From contig VLTH01000003.1 of the NCBI GenBank assembly GCA_008125075.1, forward strand, positions 593,398 through 657,397: a DNA stretch of 64,000 nt. The letters are read 5' to 3'. Source of the DNA: Acetivibrio alkalicellulosi (GTDB lineage: Bacteria; Bacillota; Clostridia; Acetivibrionales; Acetivibrionaceae). The notes under the pieces are model-generated. The model saw only the letters and a program-made list of their open reading frames with translations, was not told the DNA's origin and made no database searches. The translations under genes were made by a program, and so were the position numbers. Below, in pieces: positions 26,676 to 36,155 of the stretch (positions within the stretch are counted from its first letter, which is position 1; each line of letters opens with the position of its first letter).

Positions 26676-28064
26676 CTATTTCCAAAACTCCTTTAAATTA
26701 TATTTTTTCTTCAGAAAACTTCTAATGTCAAGCATAGCTGTGTAGGTTGGAAGTATATAAAAACTGTGTCCCTCAAGAGTATTTGAAAGACCTTTTTGAA
26801 CAAGTTCTTCATAATCTTTTGTAATTTGAATTTTACTGCTGTAAAGACCTGCATATTTCAACCTTACAGCCATATCCTCCCCTCTAATTCCTGATGTATA
26901 AAAATTAGAAACTGTTTCTTGTATATCTATAAGCTTTTCAAAGTCTACATCCCATAGCCAGGATATGTCGGTTCCATCTGCAAGTTTATCATTTATAATA
27001 AAAGCAATTTGTGTTTGTTTATTTTCAGTTAAGAGAAAATTTAACACCTGGTTAAAACCAGTTGGGTTTTTTACTAAGATTAGTTTTATTGTTTTGTTGT
27101 CTGTTTCTATAGTTTCCATCCTACCAAAGCCACATTCGAAAGTCTCCAAAGCATTTATAAGGCTATCAGAAGGTAGGTTTAAAGCATGTCCACATGAGAC
27201 AGCAGCTAAGGCGTTGTATGTATTGTAAAGTCCAGGAAGATTTATTTTTGCTTTGTAGCTATTATTTGAGTCATTAATTGAAAGCTCAATTTTGCTGTAT
27301 GAACTATTTAATTCTTCAACATTTAAACATGTAACATCTGAATCAGGACGCTTAAAACCACATGAAGTACACTCAAAACCTCCTAGATGACTGTATACAC
27401 GGTTTTTATACTCATATTTGTTTTTACAGTAAATACAAAAAGTAGCATCTGAATTAAAGAGGTCTTCATCTCCTTCATATGCATTTTCACTATAGCCATA
27501 GAATAAAACATCCCCGCTGTGATTTTTACTTAAGGAAGCACATAAAGAGTCATCTGCGTTTAAAACAAGTTTAGCATCGGGAGATTTTTCAATTCCTGAT
27601 TTTACACTTTTTAATGTTGAATATAATTCACCATAACGGTCAAGTTGATCACGAAAGAAGTTTGTGACAACTAAAACATGTGGCTGTATGTGATCAGTTA
27701 TTACGTTGAAAGCAGCCTCATCCACTTCAATTAATGCAGTTTGGTGTTTGCTTATGCCGGAAATGTTAACTGAATCAATAAAAGTAGTGATTATGCCACT
27801 AACTAAGTTTGCTCCAGATTTATTTGTAATATAGTCAATATTATTTTCTTTGAGTATTTGTCCAATGATTCTTGTTGTTGTGGTTTTACCATTTGTTCCT
27901 GTAACCATTATAATTTTAAGATCCTTTGAAATGTTTTTTATGATTCCTGGATAAATTTTGCATGCAACTTTACCAGGAAGAGTAGTACCGCCCCGTCTTA
28001 GAAATCTTAATATAAAAACTAGTAATTTAGTAATTACAATGGTAAAAGTAAGTCTTAAATTCAT
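26676..28064 (-). CDS. murT: lipid II isoglutaminyl synthase, Mur ligase-like subunit MurT
   Basis: The gene encodes 462 residues. Mur-ligase ATP loop VTGTNGKTTTTRIIGQIL, VDEAAFNVITDHIQPHVLVV, the family-specific zinc ribbon (CIYC and CTSC, 22-residue spacing), then LNADDSLCAS and the C-terminal domain with NPTGFNQVL. The first ~20 residues are hydrophobic, which would keep it near lipid II. With GatD it amidates lipid II. The region upstream (28065-28230) is short and AT-rich, divergent to the murA fragment. Confidence 0.95.
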   Translation of the reverse strand: MNLRLTFTIVITKLLVFILRFLRRGGTTLPGKVACKIYPGIIKNISKDLKIIMVTGTNGKTTTTRIIGQILKENNIDYITNKSGANLVSGIITTFIDSVNISGISKHQTALIEVDEAAFNVITDHIQPHVLVVTNFFRDQLDRYGELYSTLKSVKSGIEKSPDAKLVLNADDSLCASLSKNHSGDVLFYGYSENAYEGDEDLFNSDATFCIYCKNKYEYKNRVYSHLGGFECTSCGFKRPDSDVTCLNVEELNSSYSKIELSINDSNNSYKAKINLPGLYNTYNALAAVSCGHALNLPSDSLINALETFECGFGRMETIETDNKTIKLILVKNPTGFNQVLNFLLTENKQTQIAFIINDKLADGTDISWLWDVDFEKLIDIQETVSNFYTSGIRGEDMAVRLKYAGLYSSKIQITKDYEELVQKGLSNTLEGHSFYILPTYTAMLDIRSFLKKKYNLKEFWK

Positions 28065-28230
28065 CTATTACCCCTGCTTTATAATAATATATTTATATAA
28101 CTTTAAAATTATAACATATCGAAGGGGAAGCTGCAATCAGGCATATTTTTCTGGGGTGCATATTATTTATATTTTTTATGTTGCGGCTTACCCTGCTATG
28201 TTATATACAAGTATTTCCCTAAAAAAACAA

Positions 28231-28259
28231 TTGATACGTATTTTATGAAGTGATAAAAT
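28231..28259 (+). promoter_or_regulatory. promoter upstream of the murA fragment and ftsQ
   Basis: TTGATA at 28231-28236, 17 bp, TAAAAT at 28254-28259. The predicted start falls within a few bases of the first possible codon (28270), so the RNA would be almost leaderless for the murA frame and probably serves to express ftsQ and beyond. Confidence 0.7.
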
Positions 28260-28269
28260 AAATATTATA

Positions 28270-29223
28270 TTGAACTATTGTGCCAATAAAGTTTTACACT
28301 CAGGTGGATGTGAAATAGGTCCACGACCAATTGATATGCATATTAAAGCATTAAGAAAAATGGGTGTTAGGGTACACGATGCCCATCATGGGTTTTTATA
28401 TTGCGAAGTTGAAAGGTTAAAGGGATGTGATATACAACTTGATTTTCCAAGCGTAGGAGCTACTGAGAATATAATGCTTGCAGGAGTTTTCTCAGAAGGG
28501 GAGACTATAATACGTCAAGCTGCAAAAGAGCCTGAGATAGTTGATCTTCAAAATTTCCTTAAAGCAATGGGGGCTAATGTATCCGGAGCAGGAACAAGTG
28601 TTATAAAAATTATTGGAACATCAAAAAAATTAAATAATGTAGAACATAAGGTTATATCCGACAGAATTGTTGCAGGCACATATTTGACAGCAGCAGGAAT
28701 TACAGGCGGTGATCTTACATTAAAAAATGTTTCGGCAGAACATATAAATTCAGTTATATCTTATTTGAGAGACAGTGGTTGCCGTATTAATGTAAAAAAG
28801 AATTCATTACATATATATGGTCCTGCAAGACCTAAGGCAATAGATGTTATAAGGACTCTTCCTTATCCTGGTTTTCCAACTGATATGCAGTCCCAGTTTG
28901 TCTCAGTGCTATCTATAGCTAGAGGAACCAGCATAATTGTTGAAACAATATTTGATAATAGATATAAACATGTTGAAGAACTCCTTAGAATGGGGGCTGA
29001 TATTAAACTAGAAGGCTCATTAGCTGTAATAAAGGGAGTAAAGAAACTTACTGGAGCAAATGTTTATGCAAGAGATTTAAGAGGTGGAGCAGCGTTGGTT
29101 GTAGCAGCACTTGCAGCTGAAGGTACAACTGTGATACATGGAACTAAGCATATAGACAGAGGATATGAAGATATTGAAGAAAAGTTTAAGAGTGTAGGAG
29201 CCTTAATAAAAAGAGAGAAATGA
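28270..29223 (+). pseudogene. murA: MurA (UDP-GlcNAc enolpyruvyl transferase) lacking its N-terminal ~110 residues
   Basis: An open frame of 317 residues, against ~420 for MurA. It begins just before SGGCEIGPRPIDMHIKALRK, the catalytic-Cys loop (Cys115 in E. coli numbering), and continues intact to the end: VGATENIMLAG, KNVSAEHINSVISYLRDSGC, YPGFPTDMQSQFVSVLSIA, RDLRGGAALVVAALAAEG, IDRGYEDI. The missing part forms half of the N-terminal domain, so activity is unlikely. There is no ribosome binding site; the only start is TTG at 28270. A promoter lies immediately upstream. Its last codons overlap ftsQ (ATGA). The upstream mur/spoVE/murG genes usual here are absent, so a rearrangement joined murT-gatD to this site. 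Confidence 0.8.
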
Positions 29224-30086
29224 GGAACTATAAATTGAAAATACGAGAATTAACAATTGGAAAAGAACAATATGAAAGAAAGCTTAAAATAAAAAAAAAG
29301 AGAAGAAGAAAAATAATTAAAATTATTAAATTTTTTATTGGTATGATACTTTCGATAATGGCCTTAGTTGGAATTGCATTATCGCCTTTGTTTTATGTAA
29401 ATAGCATTGAAGTTTATGGCAATAAGCATTATAATAACAGTGAAGTAGTTAATATGTCAAAAATAAGGTTAGGGGAAAATTGGTTTAGAGAATTAGGTTT
29501 TGAATTAAAGGGGATTTTGACTTTTAGATCAGTTGAGGCAGAAAATAATATATTAAAAGGATGTCCCTATGTAAAAGATGTTGATGTTAAAATGAGTTTT
29601 CCCCGACGAGTAAAAATTAATATTACAGAGAGAGAACCCTTTGTTTTGTTGCCATATATTAGTACAAGTCTTGTGGTAGATTACGATGGATATGTTTTAG
29701 ATACTGTAAATGAATCTATTAAGAGTACTTTACCTGTAATAAGAGGACTTAATATAAGTCGATATGCGTTAGGACAGAGGTTGGAGTTAGAGGATTTTAA
29801 AGGATTCAATACATTTGTGGAAATTTATGATATTATAGATATGGTACAAAATGATATAAATAAAAAAAGATTAGATCAATATATCGTTTATATTGATGTT
29901 TCTGATGTGGAAAACATTATAATGTATGTTGATTCTAGAATAACTGTTAATTTGGGAAGTTATAGAGATTTGAGTGAATACAATATTGTGTTTTTAAAAG
30001 AAATGTTTTTTAATAGAATTGGCTCTGAAGAAAAAGGATATATTGATTTTACTACAGGAAATAATCCAACATTTATTCCTGAGTAA
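29220..30086 (+). CDS. ftsQ: cell division protein FtsQ/DivIB
   Basis: The gene encodes 288 residues and overlaps the murA frame by ATGA. Basic cytoplasmic N-terminus (KLKIKKKRRRKIIK), one transmembrane segment at ~38-60, then the POTRA domain (FYVNSIEVYGNKHYNNSEVV) and the beta domain (CPYVKDVDVKMSFPRRVKIN, ITEREPFVLL, VVDYDGYVLD). It is a bitopic divisome protein that links FtsL/FtsB-type partners to septal synthesis. It heads the sbp-ftsA-ftsZ group. Confidence 0.93.
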   Translation: MRNYKLKIRELTIGKEQYERKLKIKKKRRRKIIKIIKFFIGMILSIMALVGIALSPLFYVNSIEVYGNKHYNNSEVVNMSKIRLGENWFRELGFELKGILTFRSVEAENNILKGCPYVKDVDVKMSFPRRVKINITEREPFVLLPYISTSLVVDYDGYVLDTVNESIKSTLPVIRGLNISRYALGQRLELEDFKGFNTFVEIYDIIDMVQNDINKKRLDQYIVYIDVSDVENIIMYVDSRITVNLGSYRDLSEYNIVFLKEMFFNRIGSEEKGYIDFTTGNNPTFIPE

Positions 30087-30110
30087 AAATATAATGAAAG
30101 GAAGATATGA

Positions 30111-30476
30111 ATGATTCCACTTTTTGGCTTGATAATTGGGATAATACTTGGCATTTTTATCCCTTATGATATTCCACCTGAGTATTCAAGTTATGTAGCT
30201 ATAGCAATACTTGCTGCACTTGATTCAGTTTTTGGAGGAATAGTTTCCACTCTTCAAAAGAAATTTGACATGAAAGTGTTCCTATCTGGCTTTTTTGGTA
30301 ATGCACTACTGGCTGCAGGTTTGGCATATATTGGTGACAAACTGGGGATAGAAATATATTTAGCGGCAGTTTTTGCTTTTGGTAACAGATTATTTTTAAA
30401 TTTTGCTATTATTCGAAGATTTCTATTGAATAAATACTCAAAAAAAGATAATATAATAAATAATAACAATGTATAA
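30111..30476 (+). CDS. sbp: small basic protein Sbp (DUF1290)
   Basis: The gene encodes 121 residues after GGAAGATATGA. Multi-pass membrane protein: MIPLFGLIIGIILGIFIPYD, IAILAALDSVFGGIVS, VFLSGFFGNALLAAGLAYIG, YLAAVFAFGNRLFLNFAIIR. It occurs between ftsQ/divIB and ftsA in many Firmicutes; its exact role in division is not established. The length and position match the family. The hydrophilic tail (SKKDNIINNNNV) is Asn-rich. Confidence 0.92.
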   Translation: MIPLFGLIIGIILGIFIPYDIPPEYSSYVAIAILAALDSVFGGIVSTLQKKFDMKVFLSGFFGNALLAAGLAYIGDKLGIEIYLAAVFAFGNRLFLNFAIIRRFLLNKYSKKDNIINNNNV

Positions 30477-30605
30477 AGTATTATTATGATTATAATATAG
30501 ATAGACAAGTAGAAACTAAAATATATGAGTATATTAATTTGCAAAATTTTATGGCTTATGTGTTCTTGATGAAAAAAGATGTAATAATTTAGGAGGCTTA
30601 CATAA

Positions 30606-31841
30606 GTGGAACGAACAATATGTTGTGTAGATATTGGTACATCAAAGATTTGTGCTGTAGTAGCTAAAGTGAATAGGTCAGGAGACATAGAAGTGCTGGG
30701 CAAGTCAATGAAACCCTGTGATTGTGTAAAAAAGGGAGTAATTGTTGATATAGATGAAGCCTCAAGCATTATAAAGAGTTGTATTTCAGAAATTAGAGCA
30801 ATAAAAAATGTTCAAATCAATTCTGCATATGTAAATATCATGGGTGCTCATGTTAGTATAATTTCCAACAGAAGTTCAGTTGATACATCTACCTCAAACC
30901 ACGAAATTAGTCAAGAAGATATTGAAAGGGTTTTAAGTAGGGTTGAAGATTTAGAATTTCCAAAGGATCGTCAAATTATTGATGTAGTTCCTAGACAATA
31001 TATTTTAGATGGTTGTGATGAAATAGTTGATCCTTTAGGAATGACAGGTATGAAGCTTGAGGTTGAAGCAGATATTATAGCAGGCAAGATTACTTCTGTT
31101 CAAAATATTATAAAAAGCATGAAAAAAGCAGATATGGAAGTTGAGGGTATTATTGTAGAATCTTTGGCTATCGGTGAATTGGCATTAACACCACAGGAAA
31201 AAGATATTGGTGTTGTTCTTATTGATATTGGAGGCGGGATAACAAATATTTCTGTATTTAAAAATAAAAAAATAGTGTTTTTTGACTCATTACCTGTGGG
31301 TGGGGATCATATATCAAATGATATATCAATTGGTCTTAGAATACCTTTTAATGAAGCAGAAAAGCTTAAAAGAGAATATGAACTGGCATTAACCTCTTTA
31401 ATAAAAAACGACCATGAGATAACTGTTAATGATGTTAATGATAATAAAAAGAAGGATATTAAAGTATCAGAAGTAGTTGAAATAATAGAAGCAAGAGTTC
31501 ATGAAATATTTTCTTTATGCAAAAATGTGCTTGATAAAAATCAAGTTTTAGATAGTTTTAATGGAAATGTTGTTTTAGCTGGTGGAGGAATTTCCTATGT
31601 TGACGGAAATATGCAGTTAGCATACGAAGTTTTTGAACTTCCAGCTAGAGTTGCCTACCATAAGATACCTGGAATTAGTAAACCGGAGTTTCTTACTTGT
31701 GTAGGTACTGTAAGGTATGTCGCTAGTAGATTGAAACTTAGTAAGAATGAAAGTGAAACAGAAAACAAAGTATCTAATAAATCAAGACCTAAGTTTGCTT
31801 TTCTGAAAAAAATATACAAGTTTTTTACTGGATTGTTTTAG
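30606..31841 (+). CDS. ftsA: cell division protein FtsA
   Basis: The gene encodes 411 residues from a GTG preceded by AGGAGG. Actin-like ATPase: phosphate 1 CCVDIGTSKICAVVA, the 1C domain (DRQIIDVVPRQYILDG), phosphate 2 VVLIDIGGGITNISVF, and VVLAGGGISYVDG. The C-terminus KFAFLKKIYKFFTGLF is the amphipathic helix that tethers FtsZ filaments to the membrane. It is followed by ftsZ after 484 bp that contain a family-3 repeat. Confidence 0.95.
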   Translation: MERTICCVDIGTSKICAVVAKVNRSGDIEVLGKSMKPCDCVKKGVIVDIDEASSIIKSCISEIRAIKNVQINSAYVNIMGAHVSIISNRSSVDTSTSNHEISQEDIERVLSRVEDLEFPKDRQIIDVVPRQYILDGCDEIVDPLGMTGMKLEVEADIIAGKITSVQNIIKSMKKADMEVEGIIVESLAIGELALTPQEKDIGVVLIDIGGGITNISVFKNKKIVFFDSLPVGGDHISNDISIGLRIPFNEAEKLKREYELALTSLIKNDHEITVNDVNDNKKKDIKVSEVVEIIEARVHEIFSLCKNVLDKNQVLDSFNGNVVLAGGGISYVDGNMQLAYEVFELPARVAYHKIPGISKPEFLTCVGTVRYVASRLKLSKNESETENKVSNKSRPKFAFLKKIYKFFTGLF

Positions 31842-32325
31842 TGACAAAGTTCTTTTTTTCAATATACTTATTTTAATTTTTAGATTATAATAATTATTAT
31901 ATAATGTTATCATAAAATTAGTCGATATATATAGTTGATAAAGGTTGTTAAAAAAAGACTATTTTTAAGTACAATTTAACCACTTGGATATATATTATAT
32001 GGTAATAAGACAAAAAATTTATGAATTTTAAAATACGTTCTTGCGTTAACTTCAATAATAATATATCATTTAATATTGAGGGAATATATGTAACGTATTA
32101 ATAGACATTCATGAGCAAAAAGCTATCAACATTGTATGAAAAGTATAATGGGAATGAATGTCTATGCACACGTGACTGTATGACAAGAAAATAAATGGCA
32201 CGTGCATAAAACCAAAAGCTACTATACTAAAAAAGCATTTTCGGTATAGTGATGAATATTAATTGTAGATTTGTATAAAGCAGTATTAGTGTAGTCATTA
32301 CAAATGAAAAGAAGGGGGACTTAAA
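31842..32325. other. ftsA-ftsZ intergenic region
   Basis: AT-rich 484 bp. It contains the family-3 repeat at 32102-32215 in reverse orientation. The remainder has several TATAAT-like words, none with a convincing -35, so ftsZ may have its own promoter here but I cannot place it. Confidence 0.5.
32102..32215 (-). repeat. family-3 structured repeat, reverse orientation
   Basis: On the minus strand: TTTTATGCACGTGCCATTTA, TGTGCATAGACATTCATTCC, CATTATACTTTTCAT, and the closing TGAATGTCTA. The arms GACATTCAT and ATGAATGTC (complementary) enclose a hairpin AGCTTTTTGCT. Aligns with 34956-35085. Confidence 0.78.
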
Positions 32326-33426
32326 TTGCTGGAGTTTGATGTTGATATGGAACAATTTGCCCAGATAAGAGTAATAGGTGTTGGTGGTGGTGGAAATAAT
32401 GCAGTTAACAGAATGATAACTGCAGGTCTTCGTGGAGTAGAGTTCGTATCTGTAAATACTGATAAGCAAGCTTTATTTTTATCAAAAGCAAATACCAAAA
32501 TTCAAATTGGAGACAAGTTAACAAAAGGCCTTGGAGCAGGAGCAAATCCTGAAATTGGAGAAAAGGCTGCTAATGAGAGTAGGGATGAAATTGCTCAGAC
32601 AATAAAGGGCGCAGATATGGTTTTTGTAACTGCTGGTATGGGTGGTGGAACAGGAACTGGAGCAGCTCCTGTTGTTGCTCAAATAGCAAAGGAAATGGGA
32701 ATTTTAACTGTAGGTGTTGTAACTAAACCTTTTATGTTTGAAGGAAGAAAAAGAATGCAGCATGCTGAAAGAGGTGTAGAAACACTTAAAAACACTGTTG
32801 ATACACTGGTTACCATTCCAAATGACAGACTATTACAGGTAGCAGAAAAGAAAACTTCCATTGTAGATGCATTTAGAATTGCAGATGACGTATTAAGACA
32901 GGGTGTACAGGGTATATCCGACTTAATTGCTGTTCCTGGATTAGTAAACTTAGACTTTGCAGATGTTAAAACTATTATGTTAGATACTGGACTTGCCCAC
33001 ATGGGAATAGGAAGGGCATCAGGTGAGAGTAGGGCAGAGGAAGCTGCAAGGCAGGCTATTCAAAGTCCTCTTTTAGAAACATCTATTGATGGAGCTAGAG
33101 GGGTGCTTTTAAATATTACTGGAGGTCCTGATTTAGGACTGTTTGAAGTAAATACTGCCGCTGAACTGGTTCAAAAGTCAGCTGATCCTGATGCAAATAT
33201 AATCTTTGGTGCTGTTATTGACGAAAACTTAAAAGATGAAATATTGATTACTGTAATTGCAACAGGTTTTGACAGAGTACCTGCTAAGAAGAAGGTTGAA
33301 AAGGTAATATCAACATCAGCTTCAGAGGTGAAATCTCAGCCTGTTAAAGAGGAAAGGGTTGCAGTTGAGGAAGAATCTGATGAGTTAGAAATACCAACAT
33401 TTTTAAGAAGAAATAGATTTAAGTAA
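32326..33426 (+). CDS. ftsZ: cell division protein FtsZ
   Basis: The gene encodes 366 residues from a TTG after AGAAGGGGGAC; the product then begins [14 protein letters not shown], as clostridial FtsZ proteins do. Tubulin signature [28 protein letters not shown] at the nucleotide site, T7 loop [11 protein letters not shown]. The C-terminal peptide [13 protein letters not shown] recruits FtsA/SepF-type partners. It forms the cytokinetic ring. A strong terminator follows. Confidence 0.97.
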   Translation: MLEFDVDMEQFAQIRVIGVGGGGNNAVNRMITAGLRGVEFVSVNTDKQALFLSKANTKIQIGDKLTKGLGAGANPEIGEKAANESRDEIAQTIKGADMVFVTAGMGGGTGTGAAPVVAQIAKEMGILTVGVVTKPFMFEGRKRMQHAERGVETLKNTVDTLVTIPNDRLLQVAEKKTSIVDAFRIADDVLRQGVQGISDLIAVPGLVNLDFADVKTIMLDTGLAHMGIGRASGESRAEEAARQAIQSPLLETSIDGARGVLLNITGGPDLGLFEVNTAAELVQKSADPDANIIFGAVIDENLKDEILITVIATGFDRVPAKKKVEKVISTSASEVKSQPVKEERVAVEEESDELEIPTFLRRNRFK

Positions 33427-33462
33427 GTTTAAGAAGATATAAGTCTTAGTTATATACTAAGT

Positions 33463-33502
33463 AAAACAGGGGGCTTTAGTCCTCTGTTTTGAGTGTTTTT
33501 TT
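33463..33502 (+). terminator. ftsZ terminator
   Basis: AAAACAGGGGGC and TCCTCTGTTTT form the stem, followed by GAGTGTTTTTTT. It closes the ftsQ-ftsZ unit. Confidence 0.85.
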
Positions 33503-33703
33503 CTAGATTACTAATTCTACATTCGTAAGGTGAAGTTTATCTTATAATCTTACGTTGGAGCACATTCTATCCATGAAGCCTCTAAGTTTAGTTTTAGCTA
33601 AATCATTTCACTACAGGTACTCTTTAGCAGTTTACAAAAACACAAGATTAATAAGTAATTATTGTGTTTTTTTTGTATAACTTTTTTGTCACACATTTTT
33701 TTT

Positions 33704-33750
33704 TTCTACAGTTCAGTTTGACAAAAAAAAAAGATTTTTCAATGTATAAT
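33704..33750 (+). promoter_or_regulatory. spoIIG promoter with long spacer and Spo0A-box-like words
   Basis: TTGACA at 33718-33723 and TATAAT at 33745-33750 are separated by 21 bp, too long for ordinary sigma-A use but close to the 22-bp spacer of the Spo0A-activated B. subtilis spoIIG promoter. TTCTACA (33704-33710) and TTTGACA (33717-33723) each differ by one base from the Spo0A box TTCGACA, one of them over the -35. Confidence 0.6.
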
Positions 33751-33797
33751 AATAATAAAAATACATGCTTTTGCATATAAGTTATTAGAGTACTATC

Positions 33798-33861
33798 TTA
33801 GGAACGCTGAAAATATAACTTACAATGGTCCCGTGAAAGTTATATTTCAGACATTCCTTAA
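33798..33861. repeat. family-1 repeat, short form
   Basis: TTAGGAACGCTGAAAATATA and TATATTTCAGACATTCCTTAA are a near-perfect inverted repeat; the core is reduced to GGTCCCGTGAAAG. It sits between the spoIIG promoter and spoIIGA, so it will be transcribed as a stem-loop. Confidence 0.8.
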
Positions 33862-33914
33862 TATATAATAAAAATTTTTACAGTCATTTATAGGTTATTT
33901 CAGGGAGGTCCTAA

Positions 33915-34811
33915 ATGGAAATATACATTGATATATTGATATTACAAAACATTGTTATGAATTATTTAATTTTATTAATGACTGTTAAATTATCAAAAAT
34001 GCATATATCTAGTTTTCGGATATTTTTAGGTTCATTAATTGGTGCATTATATGTAGTTTTTTTATTATTGTTCCCCGATATAGAAGTATATTATACCACT
34101 GCTGCTAAAGTAGCGTTATCTTTTTTAATTGTTGCAGTAACTTTTTATCCACCCAAAATAATTACATTTATAAGAATACTGGCTATATTTTACATATCGA
34201 CTTTTGTATTTGCAGGAGCTGCATTTACATTCCTTTATCTAAATAAAACTGGTGGATTAGTTCAAAATGGAATAGTATATGTTTTTTGGGAATCTAAATG
34301 GACGGTTTTGTTTTTTTCAGTTATAACAGTATACATAATTGTAAAAATATTCTGGGATCTAATCCAAGATAGGATTCTAAAGGACAATCTACTTATACCA
34401 ATTAAAATTACATTTGAGAATGGGACAATAGATTTATTTGCATTGGTTGATACAGGTAATTCTCTCTATGATCCGTTGACTAATGTACCTGTTATAGTTG
34501 TTGAATTTAAGGCAGTAAGACATATACTTCCTTTAGATATTCAAAAGATTTTTGAACAATCTAAAGAGGATGATTTAATATGTGTCACAAGAGTAATATC
34601 TGATTCAAAATGGTTTTCACGGTTTAGACTTATTCCGTATACATCTTTAGGTAAGGAGAATGGAATGTTAATAGGTTTTAAACCTGATTATATTGAGATA
34701 GGGGACAATACGGATAAGAAGGGGGTATCGAATGTGATTATAGGAATATATAATAGAGCTTTGTCAAAAAATAATAATTATAATGCACTTCTTAGCCCTG
34801 AACTAATGTAA
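33915..34811 (+). CDS. spoIIGA: sporulation sigma-E processing peptidase SpoIIGA
   Basis: The gene encodes 298 residues after GGGAGGTCCTAA. The N-terminal half has five hydrophobic segments (NIVMNYLILLMTVKL through FSVITVYIIVKIFW). The C-terminal half is the aspartic-protease-like domain with ALVDTGNSLYDPLTNVPV, the catalytic DTG. It cleaves the pro-sequence of sigma-E in the mother cell on a signal from the forespore. Followed by sigE, as in other spore formers, but separated here by a ~300-bp gap with a family-3 repeat. Confidence 0.95.
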   Translation: MEIYIDILILQNIVMNYLILLMTVKLSKMHISSFRIFLGSLIGALYVVFLLLFPDIEVYYTTAAKVALSFLIVAVTFYPPKIITFIRILAIFYISTFVFAGAAFTFLYLNKTGGLVQNGIVYVFWESKWTVLFFSVITVYIIVKIFWDLIQDRILKDNLLIPIKITFENGTIDLFALVDTGNSLYDPLTNVPVIVVEFKAVRHILPLDIQKIFEQSKEDDLICVTRVISDSKWFSRFRLIPYTSLGKENGMLIGFKPDYIEIGDNTDKKGVSNVIIGIYNRALSKNNNYNALLSPELM

Positions 34812-34933
34812 GGAGTATTTAGTAATGGCTAAGAAATAACATCCAATCCTCATCGCCCAAAACCCGTTAAAACATCGGGATTTTGTACTTGAGAATATGA
34901 AGTTATTTCTAAGGCGTTCCTTATTAGTAAGTT

Positions 34934-35085
34934 TGCTATTCGTAAGAATACTTTTTAAGAATAGCACCTTTGATTTTATGCGCGTGCAACTTGTCTGCTG
35001 TCGCAAACATGCACATGGGCAGAGACATTCATTCGCACTATACTTTTCATCTTATATTGATGAGCTTTTATGCTCGTATATGTCT
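34934..35085 (+). repeat. family-3 structured repeat between spoIIGA and sigE
   Basis: 5' hairpin GCTATTC ... GAATAGC (34935-34965), then CTTTGATTTTATGCGCGTGC, GCAAACATGCACATGGGCAG, GACATTCATTCGCACTATAC and GATGAGCTTTTATGCTCGT. It is the most complete copy with 37237-37345. It occupies most of the gap between spoIIGA (ends 34811) and sigE (starts 35120). Confidence 0.78.
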
Positions 35086-35119
35086 ATTTATTATAAAGGT
35101 AGAAGGGAGAATATTAATA

Positions 35120-35854
35120 ATGTATTTTTTAAAAAAACTAAAGCTATATGCAATAATTAAGTATATCGATGTTCTTAATAAGCTCAAGATATATAAAAAA
35201 TATCCCATTTATTATATTGGAGGAAGTGAAGCTTTACCGCCACCACTTAGTAATGATGAAGAGAGTTATCTTATAAATAAACTTGAAAAAAGTGACTATG
35301 GAGTAAAAACCATTTTGATCGAAAGGAATTTAAGATTGGTTGTGTATATTGCCAGGAAATTTGAGAATACAGGGGTTGGAGTAGAGGATTTAATTTCCAT
35401 TGGTACTATAGGCCTTATTAAAGCAATAAATACTTTTAATCCAGGGAAGAATATTAAACTTGCTACATATGCATCACGATGTATTGAAAATGAAATTTTA
35501 ATGTATTTAAGGCGAAATAATAAAATGAAGACGGAGATATCAATAGACGAACCTCTAAATATTGATTGGGATGGAAATGAATTACTTTTATCTGATATTT
35601 TAGGTACAGATAATGATTTAATTTATAGGAGTATTGAGGATGAGGTAGATAAAGAACTATTAGAAATTGCAATGAGAAAATTGTCTATGAGAGAAAAGAA
35701 AATAATGGAACTTAGATTTGGTCTTGCTAATGGAGGTATAGAAAAAACTCAAAAGGAAGTAGCTGATATGCTTGGAATATCACAATCATACATATCAAGG
35801 CTTGAAAAAAAGATTATAAGCAGGCTAAAAAAAGAAATTAGCAGAATGATTTAG
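35120..35854 (+). CDS. sigE: sporulation sigma factor sigma-E
   Basis: The gene encodes 244 residues from the ATG after GAAGGGAG; the open frame upstream runs through a repeat element and is not coding. The N-terminal ~30 residues ([20 protein letters not shown]) are the membrane-associated pro-sequence removed by SpoIIGA. Conserved [14 protein letters not shown] follows, then region 2 ([37 protein letters not shown]) and region 4 ([20 protein letters not shown]). It directs early mother-cell transcription. Confidence 0.97.
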   Translation: MYFLKKLKLYAIIKYIDVLNKLKIYKKYPIYYIGGSEALPPPLSNDEESYLINKLEKSDYGVKTILIERNLRLVVYIARKFENTGVGVEDLISIGTIGLIKAINTFNPGKNIKLATYASRCIENEILMYLRRNNKMKTEISIDEPLNIDWDGNELLLSDILGTDNDLIYRSIEDEVDKELLEIAMRKLSMREKKIMELRFGLANGGIEKTQKEVADMLGISQSYISRLEKKIISRLKKEISRMI

Positions 35855-36155
35855 TAAATGGCACGTGCATAATATCAAATGTAAAATATATTTGTATAGG
35901 CATAAAATACCATAAAAATATGAGAGTAGTAGTTCCAATTAGTACAGGGTTTGTCAAGGTGTTTGAGCAAAATTTTATGGGTTATTTTACAGTATAAAAA
36001 TATGCTCTATGGCAATAATGATACTGACTTAAGGAATGTCTGAAATATTCTTTTTGCTTTTCGCTAGGACTTTTTTGCATCAAATAAGGGATGCAGTGAA
36101 ATAGTAGTGGAAGATATAATTTCAGCTTTCCTAAATACATTGCCGGGAGGTTTTT
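35855..36155. other. sigE-sigG intergenic region
   Basis: About 300 bp. It begins with a family-3 fragment (35857-35882: AATGGCACGTGCATAATATC on the plus strand, matching the end of 32102-32215) and ends with a family-1 repeat (36029-36134). No separate gene or confident promoter was seen. Confidence 0.5.
36029..36134. repeat. family-1 repeat upstream of sigG
   Basis: TTAAGGAATGTCTGAAATAT at the left, ATTTCAGCTTTCCTAA at the right, core TTTGCATCAAATAAGGGATG then CAGTGAAATAGTAGTGGAAG. Same orientation and length as 19387-19492. It ends 22 bp before the sigG start. Confidence 0.8.

Noticed and set aside
28065-28230. N-terminal part of murA upstream in another frame
   Set aside because: All three plus frames were read; none shows MurA residues such as the NGGxPLxGxVxISGAKNA start.
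30254-30769. Minus-strand frame of 171 residues across sbp and the ftsA start
   Set aside because: Both plus-strand genes are certain by homology; the minus frame is low-complexity Ile/Leu/Tyr with no binding site.
34970-35119. Longer sigma-E starting at 34970
   Set aside because: That stretch is the family-3 repeat; the residues are not sigma-like and the binding site GAAGGGAG supports 35120.
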